Source: Amylostereum areolatum (lineage: Eukaryota; Basidiomycota; Agaricomycetes; Russulales; Stereaceae). Taken from it: a stretch of 64,000 bases of DNA. Location: positions 248,001 to 312,000 of the forward strand of contig SAXG01000028.1 of the NCBI GenBank assembly GCA_012932865.1, given 5' to 3'. Of this stretch, positions 1 to 11,701 are shown one piece after another. Below the pieces are notes generated by a model. The model ran no database searches. It was not told where the DNA came from and worked only from the letters and a program-made list of their open reading frames with translations. The stretch's first letter is position 1. Each line of letters begins with the position of its first letter. The position numbers and the translations under genes are program-made.

Positions 1-1465
1 TGTCAGATGCCTACGACCCTGTTTAGCAATCAACAATAACTTAGTTATGCTAAACGTACTTTAGGCCGCTCGGTCCGGGCCTTGACGTCGTAACGGAAGC
101 GGTTGACAACTTCCTCTGAGACATGATACGTGCTCTGGAACACACGCGGATCTGCCTCGAGGCCTTCGCGCAGACGCACGCGCTTGAGCGATTGGTTACC
201 ATCGAGGGCGCCGATTACGGCCACCCGTAGCGGAGGGTCGTCTACAAGCTACGTTATGGTATAAAGATCAGTAATCCAATTGCGTTAATGATGATCAATA
301 ATGTCGTACCTTGTACTGGCACGACGGGCAGGAATGTGTTACCCGCCAGTTCGGGTCTGTGCGCTTCAAGGCCACGTTAATACGGGTCTCAACGCCGCGC
401 AAGATGCAGAGGTAGACGTCGAAGGTGTCAGTAAACATTCTCCACATCTGCCGACTGTACGGCATCTAAGGTCCCACCTCATCAGCTGGAAATAGCTTCA
501 ATCATAAAACAGATGCTTACATTGTGCAGGTCGCAGAGGACGCGAACCCATGCCTGGATGCTAACCCGAGGCTGGCGCGCGCGCAGTCTTCGGTAAAGGT
601 CCAGGGTGCATAGCGAGATCGCAAACGAAACTGTCTTGGGCGCCGAACTTAAGCAGCCTTGACGGAGGAGCGTAGTGTTCGGATGTGGGCTTTCTGGGAG
701 CTAGAACAGGGCCTTCTTCGGATTATAGTCTGTGCATGATATGTTAGTAGAGTAGCATGCGCAAAGAAAGGGAATCGCACCGTAAACGTCGACATACGGC
801 AGCATAAACGTGTCGTGTCCGCCAACCTGCGCACTGGTATGGTCGCCCATGTACCACAGGTACACGTCCACCAAAGCCGGCATTTGGTCCTCCCACGCGT
901 GATCGGCGTTCCGAATACGCTCCGACCATGTCTGTGTCGAGCGTCGACGAGGAGGCCTGGAAAAGAATGAGGAGGATATGGCACAATTGAAAAGAAAAAA
1001 CCTACTTCCCATTATACGCACGAAGAAGGCCTGCTTCGCCTCCTTCTGCCGAGAGCTCCACTGACATGTCAAGAGGACTATCATCCTCTTCGTCCTCCCA
1101 GGCATCCCCATATGGGCCTTGATCGTCCATATCTTCCGTTCGCGCTCGTTGGGAGGAGGATGGGTCAGACGGGCCGCCTGCGATGTCGTCTATAACTCGC
1201 TTGTTACTGGCCGAAACACCTAAGATAAAAATAAATTAAATGAGCAGCAGTATGGAGAGAAAGAGAACTCACCTTGAAGGGCTTTACGTGCCCTGTCGTC
1301 GAGCTGCTACATCCATCCATCTTGACCGGCTTGCCCAAGTCGCGAGTGGTTGATGTTGAGGGCGGAGGATCGGGACGGGTTGAAGGCTTTCAGCCCACGG
1401 GGAACGTGAGCATCGACCTTCCTCGATGCCTTGCGAAAGCTGTCGAAAGCGCGTGTATTGGACAT
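1..1465 (-). pseudogene. KDZ-type transposase with CxC1-like N-terminus, broken, 3' end outside window
   Basis: Reading the minus strand from an ATG at 1465, translated exons follow the order of basidiomycete KDZ (Kyakuja-Dileera-Zisupton) transposases: a segment near 1100-900 with WSERIRNADHAWEDQMPALV, a segment near 600-535 with LYRRLRARQP then WVRVLCDLHN, one near 430-305 with DPNWRVTHSCPSCQYK (a Cys pair), and one near 235-65 with ALDGNQSLKRV. DGN-SLKR is the signature that follows the cysteine cluster in CxC1/CxC2 KDZ proteins. The catalytic part would lie beyond base 1. An in-frame TAG occurs about 52 codons after the ATG, near 1308, so this copy looks inactive unless an unrecognised intron removes the stop. 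The family is recalled from knowledge; no terminal repeats are seen. Confidence 0.72.
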
Positions 1466-2277
1466 GAAGGGAGAGGGAAGGAATGGATGTGCGCCTCGGA
1501 CTTAGGAGTCGCACTGAACGCGATCAACAATGTCACGTGGTCGTGAGCGTTGGCCACTGGCAGTGGCCAAGACAATTACTACTGACAAATGGGTTCTGAA
1601 AACCTCACAGCTTGAATGTACGAATTAGTAGCTTCAAAAACATATATATTATGTATAGGCTATAGTACAGTTAAGCCAAGGGCGGGGGAGGTCGCGCTCA
1701 TCGTCAACGACGGCGACGACGACTCCGCGGGCGATGCCGACAGCCCTGGCGAGCTTCGGGACGGACCTGACGGAGGTCGGGAAAGGTGTGCCGGATAGCC
1801 GGGAGGCCCTAGAGCCCTTAGCGTTGACGGTACCTGCCCTCTGCCTATTTAGGAAGGCGCCTCGCGGGCTGGCCCGCGCGGGCGGCTTATGGGCACATTT
1901 GATACCTAGTTAGATAATGCCAGGGGGGGGGGATCACGATATCTAACAAGCTATTAGTACGTAGAGGGCCAGGTGGGCGGGCGTCGTGCCTTCGTCATCT
2001 TCCGAGTCGAACTCGATGGGCTCCCCAGCTCGGGCTTTGTTCCAGCGCTCTTCACATACGCGGAGGGGGGACGCAAAATCGGATACCGCAGAAGGTGTCA
2101 TGACCGTAGGATTCAGGAAAAGACGGAAACCCGGGCCCCTGATTCTACAGGTCCGTGAAATGAATATTGCACGCGATCATGTGATCGCACCGCGGGACTC
2201 CCCCAAAACAGCGAAACCGGTAGTATCCCACGCGAATCACATCCCAACCACCACCGTCTATCGTCTATCCGTAACGT
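1466..2277. other. Gene-poor interval between the KDZ remnant and the WD40 gene
   Basis: No supported gene. A short minus-strand reading near 2095-1975 (CEERWNKARAG followed by acidic residues) resembles other transposase-associated fragments but is too short to name. The last 100 bp should hold the promoter of the plus-strand gene starting at 2278. Confidence 0.4.
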
Positions 2278-4433
2278 ATGTCTGCTGCCCCATCCTCTTC
2301 GAGCACCCTCCAGGTGCTCGTCTCTAGGCTGAACGCGGTCGAAACCTCCTACAAAGAGGCTTTTGATACATACCTTCACCTCCAAGAACGACGGACTACG
2401 ACGATGATGAAGACGAAGAGAACCTGCCGTATAAAAAGCTTGAGGCGCAAATCCAGGAAGGCCTTCGAACTGTATGTGACGTTGCGAGGTACGGCGCACA
2501 AGATGGCAAGCTCGAGTCCGAAGATCTGGGCAAGCTCCTCGACAAGGCGTCATCGCTCGAGAGCCATATCATCTTCTCGTCTGGCGCAATGGGCGACGAG
2601 ATCCTCCAGGATACTCCTATCTCGTGTGGGAACGAAGTCCGCGATGAAGTCGATGGGAAAGATTCCAGGCGCAGGTACAGTCATCCCTAATTCATATTCC
2701 TTACAGTCCTACATAAGTGACTAGTTCTAGGAATCGGCGCCATGCTCACGATGATGAGCTTGCTCCAGCGATTCACCGACAAGTACGCTGATGAACTCGC
2801 CCAATGCTATACCTCGTACGTCTTTCGTCTCCCGCCTTTCCTAGATGGACATCGACACCGCTCCAGAAGCAAATGACTCAAGACCTTGGCTACGCCGCGC
2901 TCCCATACAAGGACACCTACAGGCCTGGTCCTCAAAGTCACCCTTCTTGCCCGCTTCTCTGAAAAGCGTCCCACATTCCCTTCCCCAAGCCCTCTCTGCT
3001 TGCTTTCTCGGAAGCCCGATGCGAGATCGCGTCAAGCGACATTCCCAACCCCATTCGCATGGTACTTTCCGGCGGCATACTCGCAACCCTCTGCCAGAGC
3101 GGGTGGAAGGAGCGCGATCCTTATCTTCAGCTTATGGACATCAACTCGGCGGACGGGGACGACTTCTCCTGTCCTGAGATTCACGTCCCCATCGGGTTAT
3201 CCTCCGTCGCCGGCGAAATCTGCCTGGATGCGGAGAAGAAGCGGGTGTACGTCGCCGACTCGGACCGTGTCAAATCCTACCAGTGGTCGTTCGGAGACGG
3301 CGATAGCCTTCCTGTTCATACGCTCAAAAGCGATGTCTATCGCGGCCCCATGACGCTCGCCGACAGCGGCAGCCGCCTCATTCGCTCTGGGAGCAAGGGT
3401 ATCGCCCTTTGGGACCTCGACTCTCTCCCGACGCACGGCGAGGAGGGGAGGCTATCATAGGTGAAGAAATGGAGGAGGTGGACAGCTGGCGTGACAACGA
3501 GGACGACGAAGTCGAGCGCTCCACCGGCTCTGTGCCGAGCCAGACTGTGGACGCTCCCGCGTTGGCCGGAATCGACGTGTGGGCAGAAGCACCCAGGGAA
3601 CCCGAAAAACATGCTTGTGGCGCGTCGCGACCTAGGTTGTCCAAGTGTGGTGCGCCAGTCTCGAAACGCAGCAAGTCGTGACGCGCTTCGTGGGGCACAA
3701 CTCGGGTGTGTCGACGTTTGCGACGAGCAGCGAGGATGCGGGCGCCTTTCTTGACCGCCTCCGACGGCGGAGTGCGGTTCTACGATGCGCGCATTCCTGC
3801 TCCGGTGTTCGTCATTGACCACCACACCGAGCCCAACGGCACCGTGCTATACAAACACATCGGCGGCCATCCAGTGTATGTCTATTTTCCTCGCAGATAT
3901 ACATATCGACTCTTCTGACTTGGAGCCCTTCCTAGTTGCCATCATCGGAGGGACGAACTCGCAGCAAGTCAAGATCTGGGACCTCCGTGCTAGGCTTTCC
4001 GCTCTACGAACTCAGCACCGGCAACAATGGCGTGACGTCTCTTGCATGGGACGCAGAGCGCCAGGACCTGTACGCGGCGACCTACTGCCAGTACATGACC
4101 CGTATGGGCGACTACATGGGCTATCGCAAGGCTAAGTTCGGCGATAAGATTGGAGACGAAGAAGACGAAGATGATGATTACGACGACGACGACGATTACG
4201 ACGACGAACCGCGCGCCTGGCCAGAGGGCGCATACCATCGCGAATTCTCGTTTGGACACCCCTTGGACTCCGGCGAGCATCGTATCTGTGAGCGTTTGTT
4301 TGTGCTGTTGCATATGCGATCCATTGACATATTTGCAGACCGCTACCGCTTCAAACCCGACGCCGATGTAAGCAGACTTCCTGCATACGGTCAGGCGACC
4401 ATCGAAAGGGACGGGGGCATGTTCGGATTCTGA
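2278..4433 (+). pseudogene. WD40-repeat-like protein, paralogue A (frame-disrupted)
   Basis: Starts at ATG 2278 (MSAAPSSSSTLQVLVSRLNA). Segments in changing frames match a second copy on the minus strand at 7963-5671: LDKASSLESHII with ISCGNEVRD, LDAEKKRVYVADSDR, GIALWDLDS, DGGVRFYDARIPAPVFVID, IIGGTNSQQVKIWDLR, LYELSTGNNGVTSLAWDA, HREFSFGHPLDSG and RYRFKPDADV. WD and YDAR-type strands suggest a beta-propeller. One intron with GTATGT donor at 3878 and acceptor ending at 3938 fits cleanly. At least five single-base frame changes remain, for example near 2395, 2648, 3445, 3600 and 3985. An Asp/Glu-rich loop lies at about 4155-4215. Function unknown. It may be a decaying gene or a real gene with assembly indels. 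Confidence 0.6.
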
Positions 4434-4579
4434 CTGTAAAGAATGTGGTCGGGATTTTTCAAGATCTAAAAACACAATATGTGAAGTGTGCATTTTCACG
4501 TTTGTACAATACGTTATCTGTCTATCGCAGTAACCTCTTCCCCGTTGGTATCGCCCTTGGACTAACGATTCTCGTGTTC

Positions 4580-5308
4580 CTATTCGTCCTCCAAGCTACA
4601 GATACCCGGTGCCAGCTGATCATCCGCGCCATCATCCTCTAGCCACCCGTCGGATCCTAGACTTCGTCGGAAGATCGCCATGAATTCATCAACGCTCTCT
4701 AGCTTCGCCAGGCTCTCGCCCATAGTAACGTCCGATATCGACCGTTTGATGTGTGGCGGCATGTAAATGTTCGCAAACAAGTCGATGAGGACGCTCATCA
4801 AGGTCACCAACGGCGGCGGGAGTGATTCTTGGAGTTCGTCCATTTCGAAAAACATGCCGGTCAAGTAAGATCCTTTTGCGAGTCCTCCGTACAGCTTCCC
4901 GTGTCTGATGGTGTACTTTTTGAAGATGCAGTCAAAATAGTAGCGGAGGGTCGATCTCGTGATGCTTGTGGGGCGATAGCGGAGCACGAGGTAGACCAGG
5001 ACGTGGACGAAGGACTCGAGGTCGTCGCGGAGTCGATGAACAGGTTCCCGCACCCGGGTTTCTGAGCAGGTCCGCTGACGTGAACTCTAGTGAACTCTGT
5101 AGATTCAAATCAGGCTTCCGAGTACAACAAGTAGATGAGAGGATGTCGGGCTCACGGTTCTCCGTTTGCGTTGCAATGTCATACCGTCCGGGCTCAGCCC
5201 TTTCCAAAGCCGTGTCGTGTCCAAATCGACGAGAACCCCCTGCCCAACTTCTCCGTGCGTAGGATGAAGGATCGGCATTCGTTGCTGTGACCGAAACAAG
5301 CAATACAC
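4580..5308 (-). pseudogene. FunK1 protein kinase C-lobe fragment
   Basis: Minus-strand segments match the C-terminal half of the intact FunK1 kinases further right: GVLVDLD (the DFG-equivalent strand), EFTSADLLRN, then LRDDLESFVHVLVYLVLRYRP, and a C-terminal GWLEDDGADDQLAP tail. The N-lobe and catalytic loop are absent, and the frame changes by one base just before the RDDLESF motif. It sits between the two convergent WD40-like paralogues. FunK1 kinases are a fungal-specific protein kinase family greatly expanded in Agaricomycetes. This copy looks non-functional. Confidence 0.65.
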
Positions 5309-5670
5309 TTGCGAGCAGCGGACATGTCGAAATAGGCGGTCGGATAGGAAGGGGAAGACAACAAGCCTGAGGCGAGGGGTGCGATGGTTTCAAAAGCAAG
5401 ATACATACTGAGCATTTAAGTGCAAGCAATGGGGTTGGAAAAAAGGGGGGACACGAGCGCACAATGGGCAATCGATTGGAAGGTTCTCGATCCTCGCGCA
5501 GTCTATTGTTCGACTTCTAAGCTTACTCAAAGAAAGACCAATGCATCATCTTTGCTCCACCGAGCGCGGATTAGAAGGGACAATGGCAACCACTGTTAGT
5601 GGGAAAAATACTCGGCCCTTGAATTTGCATAATCCATACAAGTACAACTGAACATCCGTCAGTGCGGCCT
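5309..5670. other. Intergenic spacer, nothing recognised
   Basis: Contains the 5' edge of the FunK1 fragment, a short homopolymer-rich stretch near 5435-5450, and the 3' flank of the minus-strand WD40 paralogue. No coding or RNA feature is visible. Confidence 0.3.
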
Positions 5671-7963
5671 TCAAAGATAGATACCTTCACGTTTCGACTG
5701 AGTAGGCGCCCAAATTGTCCAAGTCAATTCACGGCAAATATATACATGCAATCCCAGTACGTACCTCAGAACATACCGCTCGGAAGACTGACGAGGTTCG
5801 TCAGACACGACACGTCCGGCGAACGGTAAGTTGCTGCTGGGCTTTCGAGTGCCATAAGCAGGCAAGACCTTCACGTCGGCATCCGCCTTATAACGATAAC
5901 GATCTATGTCGTGCGGACGACAAGTCAGTACCATGATTTGGTTGAGAGGTTGACGAATGCGAGAGGGCTCACACAGCCGGTCGTTCCCCGAGTCCAACGG
6001 GTACCCAAACGAAAACTCGCGATGGTACGCATGCTCCGGCCATGCGCGCGTATCCTGACGAGCCCTGACGCCATCGTTGAACTCGGCCTTGCGATAATCT
6101 GTCGGCTGCCCGAACTTGTCGACGTGCCGGCATCTCGTTCGGCATAGATATCTTGGCGGGGTGCGTCCCACGCAAGCTTGGCGACGGCATTATTTCCTGT
6201 GCTGAGTTCGTAGAGCGGGAGGCGGGCACGGGACGTCCCACAGCTTGACTTGCTGAGATTTCGACCCGCCTATGATGAAAACTGGACTGTGGATCAGACA
6301 AACTAATATTTGGTGATATATTCATAGGAAAGCTCACAGGGGCTGGCTACTGATGTGTTCGTACAGGACGGTGTGGATGGGCTTCGGTGCAGTGGTCGAT
6401 GACGAATACCGGGGCCGGGATGCGTACGTCGTACAGCCTCACACCGCCGTCTCCCGCGCCTGTGACGAAGAAATCTGGATCCTCTCCGCTTGTCGCGATC
6501 GCACGAATCTCTTGTCCGTGTCCCACGTAGCGCGTAACGATCTGTTGGGTCTCGAGACTGGCACACGACACCCCGATCCGCTTATCGTACGCTACGAGCA
6601 TGTTCTTCGCCTCAGCTGGGATGCTGCTTCCACACCTTGACATCAGCGAGCGCCTCCGAGTCCATGGTGTGGGTCGGCGGCGCGCCCGCAAATGGCTCAA
6701 CCCCTTCGCCTTCCGATGCCGCATCAGGGTTCTCGACAGTCGTCTCATGTGCGGGCTGTGCGTCGATGTCCCATACCGAGATGCCGTGTCGTCCTGACCG
6801 AAGGAGCTTCGACCCGCCATCCGTTAGGGTCACGGCGTTGACATACCCAGCGCTATTGAATGTATGGGCCAAAGTGCTGGATCGGTCTCCGCCGCCGAAT
6901 TCCCAACGATAGGCCTTGATGCGTGCATCATCCGCCGCATAGACGAGCCGCCTGGACACATCGAGGCCAAAGGTTGTAGGAGGCGCGGTCCAAACCCACA
7001 AAAATATTCAAACGCGTTTGACAGGCGCGCGTCCCATTCTCGAGTAAGGTCGACGACGGAGATACGTGGTTTGGTGTTAAGGTCGGAGCCGCCCTCAAAT
7101 CTAGCCAGAATGTTCTGGGAGAGTTGCATATCGATGGGTGGGTTGGCGTTGTAGGAGGTGACCTCGCAGCGCGCTTGCTGGACGGCGAGAATGGAGGGAT
7201 TGGATGATGGGGGCATGATGGGGGCTTCCTCAGAGAAGCGAGAGAGGGGTGTAGTGTGTGGACTAGGTTTTTTCGTTTTCTTGTGGTGAATGACGCAGTA
7301 TCCAAGATATGGAATCAATTCCGCTGGAAGGCAACATCAGCCACAGCGATCAAGAAACATTTCGGCGTGATAACAAACGAATGATCGAGAAAGTGCGTGT
7401 GGGACCCAGGACATGAACGAAGGAAAAGATACGGAGAATCCAGAGAGTGGCTAGGAGGGCGCTCACCTGGCACGTCGTTAACGGACTTCATGCTAATACG
7501 CGACGAGAAGGACGACATCATGTTAAGCATGTTCAGACCACTACCAGCACCTATATACCGTGTCAGGACTGCATTGGTATCAAGATTCAAGACGTACATA
7601 GGACGCACCCATGCCGGGGATCTTTCCCATTGATTTGTCTCGCACTTCGTTCCCACACGCTATGGCAATCATGTCGAAGCGGAGGTCGCCCGAGCCATAC
7701 GTCTGCGCGATGATCCTATGCTCCAAATCCGCGGCCTTATCGAGGAGAACTCGCATGTCACCCGCCCCAAGGTGGGCATCCTGGGTCCCAAAACGGACGA
7801 CATCGCAGATGGTACGCAGATCGGACGAGGTCTCGTCTCGAACGGTTTTGCCGGAGATATTATCTTGCTTCCGGTTGTATCGCGTCAAGGCCAAAGAAAA
7901 AGACTTCTCCACAGATTCCAGCCGAGAGACTAGAGCAGTGAGGGCGGGAGACGAGTGCGACAT
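5671..7963 (-). pseudogene. WD40-repeat-like protein, paralogue B (frame-disrupted)
   Basis: Starts at ATG 7963 (MSHSSPALTALVSRLESVEK), aligning with the start of paralogue A. Conserved blocks appear in the same order: LLDKAADLEHRII, ACGNEVRDKSMGKIPG, FGLDVSRRLVYAADDAR, GISVWDIDA, KNMLVAYDKR, DGGVRLYDVRIPAPVFVID, IIGGSKSQQVKLWDV, HREFSFGYPLDSG and RYRYKADADV. An intron with GTGAGC donor and CACAG acceptor (about 6340-6280) sits exactly where paralogue A has one. Matched codons in the propeller region differ mostly at third positions, which points to past protein-level selection. Frame changes occur near 6620, 6400 and 6225. The first and last coincide in position and size with changes in paralogue A. 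Function unknown. Confidence 0.6.
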
Positions 7964-8383
7964 GGGACTATGGTGGTTGAGGCCAGCTGGCAGCTGGCAG
8001 CTGCAGGAACTCGATGATCGATCTCAGGCTAAGTACTTGCCGGCTCGGGACTCGGGAGTCACGCCATGGGTTCTGCACCAGGCATGGTAGTCCCACGCTC
8101 ACTATATATCCAGGACCAGCCAGCCATAAATTGTCAAGAAGTTAGGATTCCGGACGCGTGCATCAATTGTAAGTGGATTCGTGCAATGTGAGGGGCAGTT
8201 ACAGCCTACGGAGACTGCAGACAGGCATGTGTCGTGAAAATTATGATCGTTTCAATGATATAAGTGAATTAGCTCAAAACTTATCCTAGCGGATCCTATA
8301 CAAAACTTGGAGGCCTAAGTACGCTCTGATTGAAGAGGTCGATTACGGAAATCGCACCTTTAGTTGAGAACAAGGGGTTCAGC
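7964..8383. other. Intergenic region between WD40 paralogue B and the MYND gene
   Basis: No gene seen. A short direct repeat of a ctggcag motif lies near 7983-8002, and the interval should hold the promoter of the minus-strand WD40-like gene and the 3' flank of the MYND gene. Confidence 0.3.
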
Positions 8384-9553
8384 TTAGTCTTCGTCGAAGT
8401 GGATGTTGATATGCCCTGTTCCCTTCCTCGCGCCGAAGGAGTTCCACAAATCATCGTTCTCCACAATCTCCTCGAACGGCATGCAATCCTTCTTGTGGCG
8501 CCGCCAATCTGCCGCCTGGCATTCTTTCTGCGTTGTTATCAGTACGTTGCAAGAGCTGCAGGATTCAGAACGAAAGGACAACTTGCCGAGCAGTATTTGA
8601 CGGCCTGACAACGCGAGCAGTTCTTCATCGTCACGTCCTTTTGGCTCTTCATCTTGACCGTGAGGCATTCGGAATAGCCGCAGACGGACTTGATGTTCGA
8701 GGCATCGTCATAGATCTTCTGTATCTCGGGTTCGAGTGGCTCATCATCGTCATTCTCATCGTCCAGAATAGCAAGTGCAGTTGAGCTCAAGGAAGAGGCG
8801 GGGGTCTTCTGGCTTTGAGATGCGCGATGAGCCCGGAGCTCGCGTGTCTGGTAGATGGATATGTCGCGTGCAGTGGGCCTGCCGAGTACCACGCGTCTCT
8901 TCATGAGCACCCGCTCCCTATCCAACATACACGCCTCCTTGTCGTGTTTCGAACTGGCATTTTGGGTCCTGACACCCAGACTCCCTCGCAAAGAACTGCC
9001 CAGATGTATGAGTTGAGCGAAAACGGACGAGTTTGCGATGACGTACCATGCACGGAACCAAGCCCTTGTCAAAGTTGCTCTTCTTCAGCTTCGCGAACAG
9101 CCTGTCCCATGATTTGATGCCCGTCGTCGCCGCCTTCGAGTGGTAATTCAAGACCAGGTTCCAAAACTCCCTCGACTCGGCGACGGCATACATCACTCCA
9201 GCCTCACGGATCTTCCAGCTGAGGCGAAGCGTATCATTGTACACCTCCACATCTCCAGGGTGTATGGTACCGTCCTCGCGGGGATGGAGTTTGATTCCGA
9301 GGACAGGGTCGAGGTTGTAGTGCTTGTACGCCTTGAAGATGATACCTTGACGGGGAAAGAGCTGCCCGCGGTTTATGTCCGCCGGTACTGTGGTGAGTTC
9401 ATACGCTTTTGAGACGGCGGCGCAGAGATAGTGGTATCGTTGGATAGATATTTCGGCTTGTTTTTGGCCTTGTTCGTATAAGGTTGGATCGTTTTGACGC
9501 GTGAGCGATGTGTTGTGCGTGAAGCGCGCCTGAGATCGACCACTAGTAGACAT
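8384..9553 (-). CDS. MYND-type zinc-finger protein
   Basis: Three exons on the minus strand: 9553-9047, 8995-8583, 8523-8384, with GTACGT/GGGCAG and GTTGTC/AAAG borders. The N-terminal domain (YHYLCAAVSKAYELT, IIFKAYKHYNLDPVLGIKLHP, SWKIREAGVMYAVAESREFW) is typical of Agaricomycete MYND proteins. A Cys-containing segment (GCQDPKCQFE) and a C-terminal MYND finger follow: CGYSEC, then NCSRC, KYCSAKC, and ADWRRHKKDC. With the acceptor chosen, the inner pair has the usual C-x3-C spacing. MYND fingers bind proline-rich partner proteins. Exon lengths sum to 1060, one more than a multiple of 3; the extra base appears to lie near 8946-8950. The reading frame is also open upstream to ATG 9817, which overlaps the coronin start. 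Confidence 0.72.
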
Positions 9554-9815
9554 CCTAGTACATAGGATAACGGAGGATGAATCGACGATGGAAATTGAAA
9601 TGCGGGCAAAGCGATCATAAGTGCCGCGGAGTTCTTCAGTTGGGGAGGAGGCAACGATTGCGGCGCAGTTTTGTCCTAGATTGTGTGTGAATTCCGGATT
9701 TAGGGTGGAATACAACCTGCTTATAACCAAAGGTAGCAACGCGGCGGTGAACTTATCGACCGTCCCTCGTCTCCTCCCGCCGTCACCATCCACATCCCCC
9801 AGCGAGTTCTCAGCC
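9554..9815. promoter_or_regulatory. Divergent promoter interval, MYND gene / coronin
   Basis: About 260 bp separate the likely MYND start at 9553 (minus) from the coronin start at 9816 (plus). The two genes diverge, so control elements for both should lie here. No TATA box or named factor site is recognised. A minus-strand reading frame stays open through the interval to a second ATG at 9817. Confidence 0.45.
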
Positions 9816-11701
9816 ATGTCTCGCTTCGTTCGCGCGTCGAAGTATCGGTGAGTTCGATTGGTCGACCGATGCGCATCGATGCTGACCAGGAGCCTCAGCC
9901 ACGTATTTGGCCAACCCGCGAAGAAGGAGCATGGTATTGAGAACGTGAAAGTCTCGGGCAGCGCCTGGGACACCAACATGATCGCGACGTCCGGAGTGCG
10001 TGTCTTCCGTTTGGCCCTGTGGATTGTGGCTGACTTTGTTGCAGAAATACATCAGTGTCAACTGGAACGCATCTGGCGGCGGCGCGTTCGCCATCTTGCC
10101 CGCCCCTTCCCCCTTCACCGGCGCCCCCGGCCTCCCCTACAAACTCCCCGACATCATTCCCCTCGCACGAAGCCACACCGCCCCCGTTCTCGATACCGAT
10201 TGGTCGCCACACTCGGAAGACACCGTCGCATCCGCTGGCGAAGATGGCAAGGTCATGCTCTGGAAGGCGGAAGCGAGCGCGTTCGAAGACTGGGGCACCG
10301 ACGGCTGGGTCCCACGCGACTTTGACCCCATCCTCCGCATCGACGCCTCGCCGCGCAAGGTCGGCCAGGTCCTCTGGCATCCGACCGCCCAACACGTTCT
10401 CGCAAGCGCCGCCGGCGATCACACCGTGAAGCTCTGGGACCTGGGTGCGCCCGAGTCCCCCAAGTCCGTCTCTGGCTGGCCACGGCGACGCGATTCAATC
10501 CCTTACCTTCAATCCCACCGGCCAGCTCATCGTCACTACCTGCCGCGACCGCAAGCTACGCATTTTCGACGCCCGCGCGGGCGGCGACGCCGTGCGCACG
10601 ACCGAGGGCCACGGCGGGATCAAGGGCGCGCGCGTCATCTGGATGGACGGGCACGATCGCATTGCGACCACTGGATTCAGCAAGATGAGCGATCGCCAGG
10701 TTGGAGTATGGGAGACGGGCGGGCTGAGCAACGTCAAGATGATCACCCTCGACCAGTCCGCCGGCGTCGTCATGCCCTTCTGGAGCGACAACAACATCCT
10801 CTTCCTGGCAGGCAAGGGGTGAGCATCTTCCCGATCTCAGCTCTGTCTTTTCCTGACTTTTCGGACCAGGGATGGCAACATTCGATACTATGAATACGAG
10901 AACGACAGCCTCCACCCATTGTCAGAGCACAAGTCGAGCGATCCTCAACGCGGGATGTGTTTCCTCCCTCGTCGTGCTCTCAGCACCTCCGACTGTGAGA
11001 TCGCCCGTGCGTACAAGATCTCCGGGTCAGGCATTGAGCCCATCGCGTTCATCGTTCCCCGCAAGGTCTAGCTATTCCTCCTATCCCTCTTGCCCCTTTA
11101 CTAACTTCTTCACAGGCGGACTCTTTCCAATCCGACATCTTCCCTCCTGCACCCTCCGCCGAGCCCTCCCTTACCGCCGCCGAGTTCTTCTCGGGAAAAA
11201 CGGCTACCCTCAAACTTGTCAGCCTCGAAAATGGCTCTGTTTCTGCCGCACCCCCCTCCAGTATTACCGTGCCGGCGCCGTCGCCCGCCCCAGTGTCGGT
11301 TCCAACGCCCTCGCGGTCAACCACTGCTCCGATGTCTTCGCCCACCCCGGCGCCGATGGCCTCACCTATGGTCAAGGTGTCCAGTGAGCCTCTTCCGAGT
11401 CCGGCCCCGGAACCTTCCCCTGTGCCCATGGCTTCCCCCGCACAGATCAAGACACCCTCGCGCCAACAATCCCTTGCCGTCGACGTGCGTCTCCTTAACC
11501 CTTTCCTCCCTCTCTCTTGTCCGTAGCTGATCGACTTTCGACCATGCCCAGGACTCCTCGAGCGCCGCGTTGCAGGACGAGAACGACAAGCTGAACGAGG
11601 AGCTGCGCGAGGCGCGGACTCAGATCCGCAACCTCGAGTTGCAGGTGGAGAGCATGAGGGCGAACGCGCGGAGGGCGGCGGAGTCGTTGATGAACCAGTG
11701 A
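9816..11701 (+). CDS. crn1: Coronin, actin-binding WD40 protein
   Basis: Six exons: 9816-9847, 9899-9995, 10045-10818, 10870-11065, 11116-11484, 11552-11701. The N-terminus (MSRFVRASKYRHVFGQPAK) is the coronin signature. WD strands follow (LARSHTAPVLDTDWSP, GKVMLWKA, HTVKLWDLGAP, KLRIFDAR, ATTGFSKMSDRQVGVWE). Next come the conserved post-propeller segment (IRYYEYENDSLHPLSEHKSS, then GMCFLPRRALSTSDCEIARA and EPIAFIVPRK), a Pro/Ser/Ala linker, and a C-terminal coiled coil (LQDENDKLNEELREARTQIR) for trimerisation. Coronins bind F-actin and the Arp2/3 complex at cortical patches. Exons sum to 1618, one base over a multiple of 3. The extra base is at about 10469-10472, between LGAPESPKSV and LAGHGDAIQSL. 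Confidence 0.93.

Noticed and set aside
1975..2100. Minus-strand CEERWNKARAG reading as part of the KDZ gene
   Set aside because: It lies upstream of the KDZ start in the wrong order for the family and is too short to stand alone.
3997..4499. Minus-strand frame with a Val/Ile-rich run suggesting a membrane protein
   Set aside because: It is the antisense of the Asp/Glu-rich loop of WD40 paralogue A; the hydrophobic run is the complement of gac/gat codons.
10469..10472. Micro-intron or programmed frameshift in coronin
   Set aside because: No slippery motif or splice signals, and coronins elsewhere read straight through; an extra base is simpler.
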